From NCBI GenBank assembly GCA_963969595.1, contig OZ018413.1, forward strand, positions 16,977,711 to 17,041,710: a stretch of 64,000 bases of DNA, read 5' to 3'. Shown here piece after piece: positions 37,306-50,187 of this stretch. The position numbers and the translations under genes were made by a program. The notes under the pieces are model-generated. The model was not told where the DNA came from and ran no database searches. It saw nothing but the letters and a program-made list of their open reading frames with translations. Numbering within the stretch: the first letter of the stretch is position 1; each line of letters starts with the position of its first letter. Source of the DNA: Neckera pumila (taxonomy: Eukaryota > Streptophyta > Bryopsida > Hypnales > Neckeraceae).

Positions 37306-38930
37306 GCATTCGAATTTCCGTTTAAACTTCATTTGGAAAAGGAAAAGCTACAACTTGAATTAAGTACGGTTTCGATATGAAAGAATATATTTTAGTTTAA
37401 ATGTTTTTTCTCAAAATCATACTTAATTAAGTTGTATTTAATTAATGCATACAACTTAAATTAAGTATGGTTTTATGTATTAAGATCGGACGTGAGAAAG
37501 TTGACACTATCTAACCGAGATAGAAAGAGTGCAAAGATAATGTCGAAAGGTCATTTGCTTATAAATATGCCAATGCATTAGATGTTGAAGAAAATTGCTC
37601 CAATATCTAAACACCAAGGTTAGTGTGCTAGTCTCTAAGTTCTAGCTTGGATGGCTTGGATGGCTTAGCATTTGCAAAGCTGGATGAGCTTGACTTCACT
37701 AATGCCATCTTGCCACCTCATAGTAAATACCCAAAGTAAACCATCTACACCCAATACAAAGAGACTAAAATTTAATTCAGTTTCAATTGGCCAGTTTAAT
37801 TATTCATTTTGATTTGAGCAAAATCATTCAAATTAGACAAAATAGTGAAATTAGATTGCCTTGACAATTAGATTACCTTACATCAAAAAAGTTACTTTAC
37901 AAGCCATCAAAGTCAACAAATATTTCTAAAAATATTTCCATTTGTACACATGGAGGTTCATTAGTTCCAATTATAGCAATACCTAATTAAAAAGTAGTGC
38001 ATTCTTATGCAATATCTGAAAATATTTATATAGTGTCAAATGTCAAGAAATAATGTGGGGCAACCTAATTTCACTATTTTATGTACACCAAATAGAGCAA
38101 TTAGGTTGCCCCACACTAATTTCTCATATCTTACACTTTTACTGTTGTAAAAAAGATTTTCATCACTAATTATTGCAAAAAATACATATTTAAAAGGCCT
38201 TGTAACCATTACAAAGCTGCCAGAAAATAAATTAACAACCTTCAAGTTGTAAACCATGTGAAATTCAAGCATGGTCAACATATAGTCTGGGGCAACCTAA
38301 TTGCACTATTCAATGTAGTTACTTTGTCCAGTCAGAAGAAACGTCATCCTACCCAGTGAACCCACACAACTGCAAATAGTCAGGATAACTGGAAGACTAG
38401 AATTTCGGCCTTTTCTGACCTCAAGAATAGATGTTCGGCAACGGGAACTGTGCAGACGGATGAATAAAAACATCAACAACAGAGGAAGAACTACCGAACG
38501 AAAAGAATCTTCAAAGCTGAAAAGATTAGCACTTTAATTACAAGGACCTTAGGACTAGGATTGTAGTAGTTTGTACTAAGTCATTTGCATCTTTCCTTAC
38601 ACAATATTTTTCAAGCAATCCGGGGCTCCGGGCAGCAAATTGTTTGTAGCCAGGTATACCAAAGATTCAAGCAATCCAACAATTTCTGAAAAGATTTGAA
38701 TCTCCTGAACTGGCAATCTTGTAAGAGGGATTGGTTAGTTGCAAACTTGTAAAAGAAAGTTTTTGTTGTGCTTTGCGCATCATAAAAGATTGTTGGTTTC
38801 AATCTAGATTCTGCTTTGAAAGCCCAAATTCTAGTGCCAGCTTAGCTCCCAGCTTCTTGTGTAGCTCTAGCACTGGAAATCCCATGTGTGAAAAACAGAT
38901 AACTTAAGTTAGTCCAAGCACAATTTTAAC
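37306..38930. other. Intergenic DNA with small inverted repeat, no gene
   Basis: Contains GGGGCAACCTAATTTCAC (38053) and its inverse GCAATTAGGTTGCCCC (38099) around a short loop, and another copy near 38288. A related block lies at 27430-27550. Nothing else is supported. Confidence 0.5.
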
Positions 38931-38934
38931 CTAC

Positions 38935-39143
38935 CATCAACCCCGACCAAAATCTGCACAATGAACAGAGAGTTTTGAGGGGCTTCGCATTCATCCAAAC
39001 CAATGCTGAACTTTAAAAAAAAAAAACTTTCTGTATGATGAATTTGATGAAATTAAGGTAAATAATACTCCGTATATATTTATAAAAATATAAGCAAAAA
39101 TATGCAAAAATTCAAGAAAAGATTCCAGCACTAAAGGGTCAAA
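38935..39143 (-). mobile_element. Decayed 231-bp-family TTAA element (copy R2)
   Basis: Reverse-complement match to 63707-63937: shared GATGAATTTGATGAAATTAA, TATTTATAAAAATATAAGCA and AAATATGCAAAAATTC, with the end GCACTAAAGGGTCAAAAC. The exact ends are uncertain. Confidence 0.65.
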
Positions 39144-39538
39144 ACTAAATCTTTCCATGTTTCATGAAGGTATTATCTTTTAAAACTTAGAATTAGCAAT
39201 TAGCAAACTTTAGGTGAGAATGTACCTTTATGTAGCTACACACGACTGTAAGTGCGAGCTGGTCAAAGACTTTCTGAACACAACAGCAAAAGAGTACGGC
39301 AATAAAAAAGAACCAAGGACAGGCTGTTTGGCATCCGCGAATTGTCAACAATTGCTCTTGGCGATCTAGAATAGCGCACTACTTTTGAAAATAAGAACGA
39401 AAACCAAGCCAAGAATATCAATAATCTCTTCCTTGGTGTGCGTTGGCAAGAAAGCTATCGGTTCGGTACTGAATCCGTTGTCGTAAAATACAAAAAACAG
39501 ACTATATTTAAATTCATGAGTGGATCTTCAGCCTAACA

Positions 39539-42061
39539 TCACCTAGCCAAATGCAAAAGCTCTTCAGCATAGCCAAGCATCGCTGATTGCTGGTTTTCTT
39601 GATCGGAGAATGTTTGGCGACCTGCATCAATGATGCTGTCTACCACTGCACTGCTTTCTTCACCCAGAATCTCAACAAGCTCTTGTTGCGCCCATTTGGT
39701 CATCCATGCTGGTTTTGGACCTTCTCCTACACCGAAGCTTGAGCTTGCGTTTGGAAGGACTTTGCTAATCAGGATCACGATGAACTCCGCAATCTTCAAT
39801 CTGGTATGCAGTTGTCAGGAAGTTAAAACACGGATGGAGTTCAGGAATAAAAGCAAAATATCAACTACATCGTTTATTACCTAAACAAAATCACTTCAGG
39901 CAACCGCTTTATACCAGAGATGTATGTTTTAATTAGAAGCTTAGTTTGTAGACCCCTTCGACATGACTATGCCAATATGAAAATACAAAAAATTGAGTAA
40001 AAACGAGCCTAAGCAACTTGGTTACATCGCGACACTAAATACAACAAACAGCTACATTACGAGAGCCTCTGTCCCCACTGGCTCGCTTTTCGAGTAAGGT
40101 AGCTACTCAAACTTCCTAACGATAACTTCTGTCAATACAAAACCTCCTCCACTTCGGTCCAGAGTCAATAAAAAATAGAATAGACGGGGAAGCAGAGAGG
40201 AACATGCTACGGTGTTTTAAAGAAAAAAGCCCTAATAAACAATAATTCATTCACTCACAAAATGTCGTTATCCAAATGATTGTTTCTGAACATCTCAGCA
40301 ATTTTCCGCAGGCCATGCACCCGTTCAAACTCCTGTAACAGCATACACTTCATTGAGAAAAGCAAACATTGGAAAGCATCAAGCAACACAGGGTAATTTT
40401 CTATAATGTAATCCTGACTTCACTAGTCCTATGAAGCCTTCTAAGAAAATGCACCAGGAGACCCGAATCAATCAAAATTTGCCGTTTAATGAAGCTCATC
40501 CTGTTCTCCGGGGTAAAACAATAGACAGGCTTACCTTCTGGTTGGGTGGCGAATCTAGCATGACAGCAAGCAATCCATCCAAACAGACGCTCTGCACTGA
40601 TGGCCTTCCAGCTAAGAAGAAATCAATAAGTTCCTGCTTTCAATCAACATAGTAATGAGAAGGTGCATAGAAAAATGTGACTCTCTCAGCTTCTAGTAGA
40701 ATATTCTTTTACACTGAGGGACACTCTAACCAGAGAATACGCTTCATTAATGTAAAACAGTCAATTGAAATTTGGACTGTAAAGATTACCGAAACAGCTG
40801 AGTGCTCAGATGCAGTGGTTCGACAACCACTAGAAAGCAGACAGCACCCCTCCAACACACGAAGCGCAATAGCCACCTCCACCGTAGTAGGAGAATTCTC
40901 CATATCCAAACCGGCTTCAGCAGCCACAAGAGTGTCGAGGTTCTTGGCTACTCGCTTCCGTGGAGCCAGTGTGTAATCAAAGAGCACCGGAACAACTGAC
41001 AAAATTAACAAGGCAAGGCATTGATCATAGTTGAGCTTCCTATTATCTCCAAAATATCACATAGCACTGCAACGATGCATTTAAACCAAAACCGTCACCA
41101 GGTCCAGTTACCTTGACCAAGTACCTAAGGTTGCAAGCATCGCTGAGAAATTTGTTCTTCTCAGTACTCGGAGACGTGTAGGGTTTTAGAATACACTGTA
41201 AGCGAGGGGAACCTTATTACGATACCTAGATAAATATGACACACCAGACTCCTGCACAATGGGATCATATTGATTTTGAGAATGTAAAACACCTCAACAT
41301 CAGAACTCATCTCAATTTGAGGACATCAACTTTGAACCCTAATAACTTTTGCACATGGTATCCAAATAATGCATTTTCTGGGGCGTTGAAATCTTCTTTG
41401 TTTCGTTCACAATAACACTTAAAAACCTCAATCTTCAAAATAATATTATACATACTCAGAGCCATGATAGAATATCCGAACGGTCTCCCCAGAAGCAAAG
41501 ATGACTTACACGACAGAAGTTCCACCGGTGTCCTAAATTTATTCAAATTTTGCAACGAAAATAATTCCACAAAGCCCTAAACACCGACGCCAAACAAGCA
41601 AGCAAGCAAACAAAGAATAAGATACGGCATCGAAGAAAGAAAGAGAGAAAGAAGCACAAACCTTGAAGCTCTCGGTAGCTCTGGCTGTCCCGAAAAAGCT
41701 CCATAGCCTTCTCCGAGCTCGCGGTCGACTCCAAGAGCTTGGCAAGAGCATTCAATCCGCGCACTCGCACAAACGAAAACTCCGATCGCGCATCGTGCAG
41801 CCCGCGCTTAAGCGACCAAACGACTTCCCGGTACACGCGCTGATCCGAGAGCGCCATGACGAGCTCCATCACGGGCGATGACGCCAACAACGACGACGAC
41901 GACGACGACTGTTCCCGGCCCTCGTTGCCGCCGTCGCCTCCCGAAGCATTCTTCGACAAGGCCTGCTGCTGCTGTGAGAGCAGGTTCTGCGCCCATTTGG
42001 GTTGCCTCAAACTCATGGCCCCACGCTCGCCACTCTCCCCCATTCCGAGCCTGGGACTCAT
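39539..42061 (-). CDS. Armadillo-like protein related to the Cdc14 scaffold of the fission-yeast septation initiation network
   Basis: Five exons with GT-AG borders and continuous phase: 42061-41662, 40995-40790, 40633-40535, 40332-40259, 39800-39539; 1041 bp, 346 aa. Residues 1-133 carry PKWAQNLLSQQQQ, a Ser-rich linker and helical repeats. From about 165 comes the family-like run ALRVLEGCCLLSS..R..A, then SVQSVCLDGLLAVMLDSPPN, QKEFERVHGLRKIAEMF and NDILLKIAEFIVILI. This matches, from memory, the Cdc14/SIN domain (Pfam 'CDC14'), where the yeast protein holds the Sid1 kinase at the spindle pole. It is unrelated to Cdc14 phosphatase. Helices and ARM-like folding are inferred. An alternative start is Met16 (MSLRQPKWAQ), which keeps the domain. 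The 666-bp first intron is free of transposons. The function in plants is not shown by the sequence. Confidence 0.85.
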
Positions 42062-42508
42062 GCTCCCTTACCCAAAATCAAAGACGTCCTAATGCATTCA
42101 TCGAGCGTGGAACTCTGGCCTTGAAGATGCGGCTCACTCCAGTGACCTCCATTCGTCTTAATTCCATCGCCATTCGGAAGTGCCTTGACCTAGAATTTTA
42201 GTCATTGGAATTCAATGATATCAGCGTGTCGTCTCTGCAATGCGAAGGTGATGATCGTTTCGGATATCGTAGTAGCAAATGCTGAAGCTCACGAGGTAAG
42301 GCAGCTACGGCCACAGGGAAACTCGTCTCTCTCGCACCTCCAGTGACAGACGCCTGGAGACAGGGGACGCCTCGTTCACACCTCTTGCATTGAGAAGATC
42401 TCTGCTGTTCCGCGCCCACCAAAAAGGACGGAGCCTATGACCGCGTAAGGTATATGCACCTAAAAGAGACACTCTCCTAATTGTGGCACTTCTCTACACT
42501 GAAGAGGT
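42062..42508 (-). promoter_or_regulatory. Upstream region of the Cdc14-like gene
   Basis: GC-richer than the intergenic DNA further out and directly upstream of the start codon, so the 5'UTR and promoter most likely lie here. No defined element was recognised; the TTAA element E begins immediately beyond. Confidence 0.4.
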
Positions 42509-42512
42509 TTAA

Positions 42513-43998
42513 CCCCTAAAGGACCAGATTTTCGAAATTGTGAAGATCTATTATAAAATGCAACTTAGAAAAATATTTTAATAATGACTCTCAAACAATA
42601 GTTGTAAAATGCTATTTATAGATCACATCCATACGATTAAATCAACAAAAATACATACCAATATTTTTCAATAAAATTTGAAGCCAGAAATTGGAAATTC
42701 CTTCTAAAATCAATTATAGATTGAATATTTATGATTTTTAACCCCTAAAGGTCGAAGACTATGTTTTCACCAAAAATACTCCAAAATTGCCATTTTTGGT
42801 ATAAGTATCAAATTTTAGAAAAAAAACATTTTTGGACACATGTAACCATAGGGATCTTGTAGTAAACTTGTTTGAGAGTATATAGAAAAATTTCAGAATT
42901 TTCCACCATGTAGATTGCAAGATATTAGCATTTGAATTGACAAAAACACTTTTTTTGGCCCTGCAAAAAATCGGGCAACTGCACTTCACAAGGTCAAATT
43001 TAAATGAAAAATGTCCAAAATGGTGGTTACTCTTTGGATTCATTCTTCAAAGCAAGTTGGCTACATGCTTAAAAAATTTCAGATCATTTGAAATTGTACA
43101 ACATATAGGAAAAAAATATGTTGTAGAAAGAAGTAGAGAATGATTCAAAACACAAAATTGTTAAGAATTTAATTTTGGAATTGCAAAACGTCAATCCCAA
43201 CGGTTGTAATGTTGCAATAAACAATATGCATCCTATGCTTTTATTTTTTTCAAAAAATATTGCAAATTGAGTTAAATAAAGGACTTCAAAGTTTATTTTA
43301 GAGTAAGGAATCCATACCTGCCAGCAAACTAGAACACCTCATAATTTTCATCTCATAAATCAAATTGGAATAATTCAAAGCTTTGCACGTATATATAAAT
43401 CTGAAGAACCAATTTCAAATTTTTAATTTCTTAAAAAGTGACTTTTCAGAATTTTTTTGAGCTGCCCGCCGACCATTGAAAATGACATATCATCCAATAA
43501 CTTTTTAATCATGTAGTCAAAAGTTTTGAAAATTGTTGGGCCTTAAAGCTATTCCTCGAGCACATGTTTTGTGAAATTTACAAAGAATAAAAATAAAATT
43601 TCCATTTGTAGTAAGCTGCCCAAAATCGCTATGTTGCCAAAAAATGCCATTTGGTCCTTTAGGGGTTAAAAGATTTTTTTTTTCTATCAGTTCAAAATAT
43701 TGAGTTCTAATTGTAGTGATTTTTGAAGATTTTTATTTGATTTTTTTATTCATGTCATTTTCAAAGGGTCATTTTTTGAACTGAAAAAGTTACTTTTTGA
43801 GGCTAGACCTCTTGATACCTTTTGAATTATAGAATATTTGCAGAGCAAAATCTTCATAGTCAAAAACGTACAAATGTTAAAGAACTAATATAAGAATCTT
43901 CAAACAAAATTGATGGATGAAAAAATGCATTTTGGTGAGTTTAGGATGTGTTTCTGATCATTTATTGTTCAAAATCTGCACTCATGGTCCTTTAGGGG
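42513..43998 (+). mobile_element. TTAA transposon, 570-bp family, copy E (carrying F)
   Basis: TTAA at 42509-42512 and 43999-44002, ends CCCCTAAAGGACC and GGTCCTTTAGGGG, a perfect 13-bp inverted repeat. Without the nested element F and one TTAA it is 558 bp. The interior is the reference for copies C and G. No coding frame. Confidence 0.92.
42742..43665 (+). mobile_element. TTAA transposon, 920-bp family, copy F, nested in E
   Basis: 924 bp between TTAA at 42738-42741 and 43666-43669. Ends CCCCTAAAGGTC and GGTCCTTTAGGGG. The box reads GTAACCATAGGGATCT near 42841. The homologous position in copy C (CTAA near 25010) is uninterrupted, so the insertion boundaries are exact. Confidence 0.93.
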
Positions 43999-44002
43999 TT
44001 AA

Positions 44003-44860
44003 GGGGACCCGTACCAATTAATTGACATTTTACACTACATAAATATCTATCTTTGTTGTACATCAATAGTTATCGAAGTGTACATCATGATTCAAACATC
44101 TATAGTTTTCTAACATAAGTTCCTCTAATTTTTTGGTCCCCTTAATACCACCCCTATTCAGTGTACAGCTATCTAAATTTTAAGCTTGGATAATTGGACA
44201 CCTATAAATAAGTGTCACAATTAGAAATGTGTATCTATTAGATGCACATACCTTAGTCAAATTCAAAAGTCCCTTACTCTATATCCTCCATTTCATTGCT
44301 ATTTATGAGTGAATTTTTGGGGATTTTTTTTGAAGATGAAATCATATGTCTAATATTTGTCTTAAAATTTTCAAATTTTTTTGTGAAATTTTCAAATTAT
44401 TTAGAATAGATATACGTTATAGTGTAGAATATTTTAGTTTAAAGAAAATTTCCATGTCACTTCATATTTAGAAACATGATAAGTTATAGATCCCCAACTT
44501 CAAATTTCAATGAAATGCTTATTTTTAGGAATTTTCAAAATTTCCGAATCATCGACACTGTATTTTAGAAGCTTCAATTTGTTAGTTTTTGTGAAAAGCA
44601 AAAGAAATCATTCTGAATGCCAAAATCCAGGGAAAAATACTCAAATATTGAAATACACTATATAGTGTACCATTTATTTGATAACCTACCCCATATAAAT
44701 TTTTTTTTAAACTTAAAAGTCTTGAACATAAATCAATGATGTGGATACAGCATCGAGGAAGTTACACACAAAAATCAAATGAAAATTATGCATTCTTTAA
44801 TATGCACAAAGCTTGTTTGACCATCCACAAGATACAAAATGTCCTTGTTGTCCTTCTAGA
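44003..44860. other. AT-rich intergenic DNA, no gene seen
   Basis: No open frame or repeat boundary could be supported. Confidence 0.5.
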
Positions 44861-44945
44861 ATTACCCCACAAGGACTAAGGAGTAGTCCAAATTTTCAAA
44901 ATTGTGAAGATGTATTACATAATGCAACTTAGAATAATGATTTAG

Positions 44946-46490
44946 CCCTTGAAGTCTCATTGTTCCTTCGAGGGACAAAATGGGATATGGGTAGGCTCCT
45001 GTAGTCTCAATATTCATCATGATTTTTTGAAACTTTTTTGTAAAGATAGAAAAATACATTAGGTTTCAAGGAAATATAATTATTATTTCAACCGGTGCCT
45101 AAAAATAAAAATTATAGGCATTTTGTGCCATAACCTCCCCATATTAAAAAAATTAAACTAAAAACATTCTCATAGATTATAATTTTACCGGCATGGGAAA
45201 CTTTGATTCATTTCATTTGGATTTGTTATATGAAAGCTATGGACAATCTTAAAGCATCTTCTTGAAAAAACAAGTGAAAAATAAACTTGTAGGATTCATA
45301 TTTGAATTCAATTTTCACAATTTTCACAATTAAAAATTAAAAATTAAAAATTTCACAAGGATAAGATCTCTTGCTAGTACAATCTCACCATTGAGATTAG
45401 TGTGTTCCTATTCCATCTTAGAGCTATTAACAACTTAGATCTTCCTTCAATTTTGAACCTACTTCTACATAATTATTTTTAATGAATGAGAATTAATTAT
45501 TTTTAAAATTAAAAAATCCTAGATTATCAACTCAATTTTTCAACATAAAAAATTAGAAATTCAAAATCAGCAGTGCAAAAATTTAGCCAATTAACCCCTA
45601 AATGCTCGAGGCACCAAATTTTGGTGTTGACAATATTTTGAAGTTAAATAAAAACCTAACCAAGTTGCTATTTTTAGAATTTTTTTATTTTGAAAAATTC
45701 TTAAGTTTTTGAAGTCTAGTTATAGAGTCAAAAATCCGATTTTGAAAATGATTGATTATGATTTTTCTATTCAAGATTTTGTGCAAGGGTGTCCACTGCA
45801 ATCCTGGCTTTCCGTTAGTATTGAAGATTCTTGGAAATGAGCTTCAAATACACTAGATCTTGGAGAAAAAATCACCCTAGAAATTCATTTAAAAAAATTA
45901 TAGTGTAGATTTTGAGAAGCTGTAAATTGATAGGCATTATACACGGTAGGTCCTTTAACCTCATATTTTTTTGGTGACCAACTTTATAGATTTGGCATGT
46001 GAAAAGAGGGTTGAAAGACTTCCAGTCATTTTCCGCAGTTTTAACACCTTCATGTTCAAACATTATAATCTTTCAATTCATAAGTGATATTGTTGTGTTT
46101 TCTTATCCTATATGATCTCTAACATGTTTAGATTGAATTTGTACGGTTACAATCCAAAAAAATGATATCAAGTTTTTGTCTTTTTGTTCAGTTTAGAACA
46201 AACTCCTAGAAGCTCAAAAAAGGCCTTGGGCATTTAGGAATTAAGCCATGATTCAAAGCCAAAAATCTTGTCAAGCAAGGTGGAAAAAAAGAGTTCTTTG
46301 GTCACTTTCAATGCAAATATATTGCAATTTATGGGGTCAAAGTTTTTGACATGTCTTCCACACATACATGTATTAGCTAGAGTAAGACCCTACGGTTAGA
46401 TATGCAAAAAAACAAGTTTTAAATTTTTTTGCACTTTACAATAGAAATGGTAGTTTTCATAGATAGAATAAGGTCTTGGAACTTTACGGG
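44946..46490 (-). mobile_element. TTAA transposon, 920-bp family, copy H, nested in G
   Basis: Flanked by TTAG (44942-44945) and TTAA (46491-46494). Ends CCCTTGAAGTC and GACTTTACGGG-like. The reverse of the box GTAAC-CGTAGGGTC lies near 46386. Length 1545 bp including element I, 895 bp without it. Confidence 0.85.
45595..46240 (+). mobile_element. TTAA transposon, 650-bp family, copy I, nested in H
   Basis: 646 bp between TTAA at 45591-45594 and 46241-46244. Termini CCCCTAAATGCTCGAGGC and its inverse GCCTTGGGCATTTAGGAA are paired over about 18 bp. The interior is unlike the other families. Copies J and L keep an undisturbed TTAA at this position (47630-47633, 215-218). Confidence 0.85.
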
Positions 46491-46967
46491 TTAATAAAGA
46501 GTTTTAAACAAAAATTATAAAACATGATTTATAGATCATATCCAAAAAATTGCCTCTACTATTGCACTAACCATAATTATTAATTAAATTCAAAGCAAAA
46601 AGTTCAAAATTCAAAATTTATTTTAGTTTTGGTATTTTGTAATTTGTACATGAATATTTTTATCTGAGTTCAAAATTTTTAGCTTTAATTATGGTGATTT
46701 TTTTATTTTACTTATTCATTGAAGTCATTTTTGAAGAGTCATTTTTTGAATTGGAAAAGTTACTTTTGAGGTGAAACATACTAGTATACTTTGAATAATA
46801 GAATATCTACAAAATAAAGTCTTCAAAATCTATACAATAAAAACATTATTTCATATCTATTACAAGAATCTAAAAATGAAATTGAAATAGATGAAAAATC
46901 ACAATTTGGTGTGCTTGATATGTGTTTGCATTCACTCATTGTTTGAACTTGAATATCTAGACATTAA

Positions 46968-47887
46968 TCCCTAAAGGATCATTGTCGGTTCGGCAGACAT
47001 TTGGGATTTTGGGCAGGTACCTACTAGTTGAAATTTTGTCATGATTTTTTGAAATTTTTTGAAGATAGAAAAAGTGATAAGTTTTGTGGGAATATAATTT
47101 TTTTCACAATTGGTGCCCAGGGAAAAAAGTTATGACCAAATAAGCTCAAAACAGGGGACGGTTGGCAACAAAAAAAAAGGACAAAAATTTGAATATTTTT
47201 TTTAATATTTTTTTTTCTCATATATTATATTTTTATCTATTTGGAAAGTTTTGATTCATTTCATTTGGATTTGTTATGAGAAAGTTATGGACATTCTTGT
47301 TTTTTGGGCAGTTAGAGCATTTTTTTGAAAAAAATAACTTCTAGGATGCATTTCTGAATGCAATTTTTCAAATTTTTCAGATTTTTTTTTCCTTGGTTTA
47401 TATTACTTGATAGAACAATCTCACCATTGGGATTAGTGAATTTTAATTTCATATAAAATATATGAATATTTTAGATTTTCCTTCTATCTTGTAACTACTT
47501 CTACTTAACAATTTTTTAAAGAACAATAATTAAGTTTATTTTTATTTTTATTTTTTTTCCTAGACTCTCAATTCAATTCTCCACTACAAAGATTTAAAGC
47601 TTAAAACCCTGTAGTGCAAAAATTTTAAGTTAAAAATGTTCAAAGTCAGAAAATCTAGTCCCGCAATGTGTTGAAAATTTTGTTTTTTACAATTTAAATG
47701 CAGATATCTTGCAATCTGTGCAGTCAAAAATTCTGAAATTTTTTCCACACACTTCCAAACTAGTTAGGTGTAAGATATTACGATTAGATGTGAAAAAAAA
47801 ACATTTTTCAATTTTTTTAACTTTTTGCTATAGAAATGGCAGTTTTGAGTGTTTTTTAGCAGAAAAAGGGCCTCAATATTTTAGGGG
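46968..47887 (-). mobile_element. TTAA transposon, 920-bp family, copy J
   Basis: 920 bp between TTAA at 46964-46967 and 47888-47891, reversed relative to copy A. Starts TCCCTAAAGGATC, then GGGCAGGTACCTAC. Ends in AGGGCCTCAATATTTTAGGGG. Confidence 0.9.
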
Positions 47888-47891
47888 TTAA

Positions 47892-48155
47892 GGAGTCAAG
47901 CCTTAAGAGCATCTCCAATTAGTGGTTGAAGGTCATTGCGTTAAAACATCAAGTTAATTTTTAAGAGAATGTACATCTGCCTTCTCCCTGACAAAATGGT
48001 GTGGAATATTCCACACCATATTTAGCTAAAGAACATCTGTCAACTAACAATGACACCACATGACAGCATTGATGAGTTTTCGTGGATGCGGCCTCAAGGA
48101 GGGAAAGGCAACCTCTCTGAAGGCTAATGAATGTTATGTGTTCAAAGATATTAAC
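47892..48155. other. Short spacer, possible MITE end
   Basis: Begins with TTAAGAGCATCTCCAA at 47904, the start common to GAGCATC-type MITEs, but no matching right end was found before copy K. Confidence 0.35.
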
Positions 48156-49076
48156 CTCTGAAGTCCCAAGGCCATTTTTCTGTCAAAAACCACTCAAAAT
48201 TGCCATTTTGGCTGCGTTCACCCAAGAACACCAAAAGAAATATTTTTTTAGAATCTAACCGTAGGATCTTCTACTTCACTTGTCAAAGATCATGTGGTAA
48301 AATTTTCATGAAGTTTGATCGTATAGATTGGAAGATATTAGCATTCAAAGTTGAAAAAGAAAAAAATTGTGAACACTAACTTGCAATTTCAGATGACTTT
48401 GACCGCCATTTGTGGAAATATTTTGCACTATAGACTTTGATTTAAAAAAAATTTATGCTGAAGATGTAAGTTGAAATTCTACAAAAAAAAATTCAAAAGA
48501 AACACACTTGATTTTCATTCTTTAAAAAATTGTTAAGTAGAAGTAGGTCCAAGATTGAAAAAAAAACTAAATCATTAATAGCTCTTAGATGGGATTGCAA
48601 TACAATAATCCTAATGGTGAGATTGTTTTATCAAGCAAATACAACATTTTAAGAAAAAAAATTAAAAAATTGTGAAAATTGCATTCAGAAATGAATCCTA
48701 TAAGTTATTTTGTCAAAAAGATGCTTAGATTGCCCAAAAAACAAGATTGTCCATAACTTGCTCATTATTAGTCCAAATAAAATGAATCAAAGCTTCACAT
48801 GTAGACAAAAATATAAAATTTCATAGGAAAAAAAAACTAAAATTTATTTTGACTTTTTGCAAAAAAATTTGTGTTGCCCGCCAAGTTCAGTTTGAGGCTT
48901 TTTGTGGTATAACTTTTTTTCCTGGGCACCAATTGAAATAAAAATTATATTCCCATGAAGCTAATCAGTTTTTCTACATTATGGGAAATTTTCAAAAAAA
49001 TTCACTAAAAAATGAGCTCGTAGGTATCTGCTTGAAGTCTGATTTGTCTCCCAAGGGGACAATGAGACTTTAGGGG
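48156..49076 (+). mobile_element. TTAA transposon, 920-bp family, copy K
   Basis: 921 bp between TTAA at 48152-48155 and 49077-49080. Ends CCTCTGAAGTCCCAAGG and GAGACTTTAGGGG. TAACCGTAGGATCTT lies near 48258, 100 bp in. Confidence 0.9.
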
Positions 49077-49080
49077 TTAA

Positions 49081-50183
49081 CTCAAAGATATCTACTATAT
49101 TACCTCTTAAGAAACATTGCGTTCTTGTGAAATTTTGAAGATTGCATCTTGAAAGCTATAAGTACGCTACTTTTGAATTTTTTTGAACAAGCCTACACAT
49201 GAAATGTACATCCTTTAAGGATTAACTTCCAACCAATAGCAAGGTTGTTAGAGTGCAAAAGAAAGAATGATCTCCACCATAAGAGCATTGCCTTCATAGT
49301 ATACTCTATAGTTCAACAAAACAATGTCATTTTTTGGATTAAAAATGTGCAATCAATGCTTGGTACTTTCAAAAGATTCCGCATAGCAAAATTGGGATTT
49401 TTGCTAAGATTATATGAAATCTACAAAATACAATTTTTCCTTCTACAAATTGAGCTATAGTATAATAAATGATGAATATTCATTTGCTTTTGCACAACAT
49501 GAGGACAAGTGTAAGGTAGAAATGGGGGTCATTTTAGGTAGTGGATGGTTCCATTTATGGTGCTGTAGAGGTGACAACCTTACAAGTGGTCGATTTTGGG
49601 TACACCTTCTTTCATTTTAACTTCTTTTCATGACATGTTTTGATACTACTAATGTCATTTCTTAGTGTGCATCAAATGAATTTTGGCATCACTTTCATGA
49701 CACCTATAGCTTCCTACACTTTGCATCTTTGTAAACTTGTAACTAATTCACAATATTTCTAAAACGTGTAGAACCAATCACAATTTGATTCATAGTCCTT
49801 CACCAATATGCAAAAAATTGTTGTTCATTTTCTAGATCATATTGGTTCCGCCATTAGTGATAGAGCTTATTTGGACAATTTTAGGTGTAGTCACCTTACT
49901 GAAGTATTTTGCACATGCTCTTGGACCTTATACAATACATATGAAGTAACCCAAAAATGGTTATATAGAGCTTTATAAGTAACAAAACTACTTTCATATA
50001 ACATGATGAAGCAGATGGTCTGAAACCAGTCTTGCACTCATAGAATTTTTTATCACCATATTTGAATAGAAATGCTCATAAGGTATATATGTTTGCACTT
50101 GGTTTTAGGGGTGATGTTTGCAATGTGAATCTGATCCAAAAGTATGTTTAAATCCATTTCTAAGATCTTCAATTATAACAATC
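49081..50183. other. AT-rich intergenic DNA, no gene seen
   Basis: Short plus-strand frames at 49245-49460 and 49414-49620 show no family features. Confidence 0.5.
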
Positions 50184-50187
50184 TTAA

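Larger units (their letters stand above)
44865..46960 (+). mobile_element. TTAA transposon, 570-bp family, copy G (outermost of a triple nest)
   Basis: Left end decayed (CCCCACAAGGAC after ATTA). It is recognisable by AATTTTCAAAATTGTGAAG and, after the insert, by ATGATTTATAGATCATATCC and GAAGTCATTTTTGAAGAGTC, matching E. The right end is lost just before the TTAA (46964-46967) that opens copy J. Copy H splits it at about 44945/46491. Confidence 0.8.
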
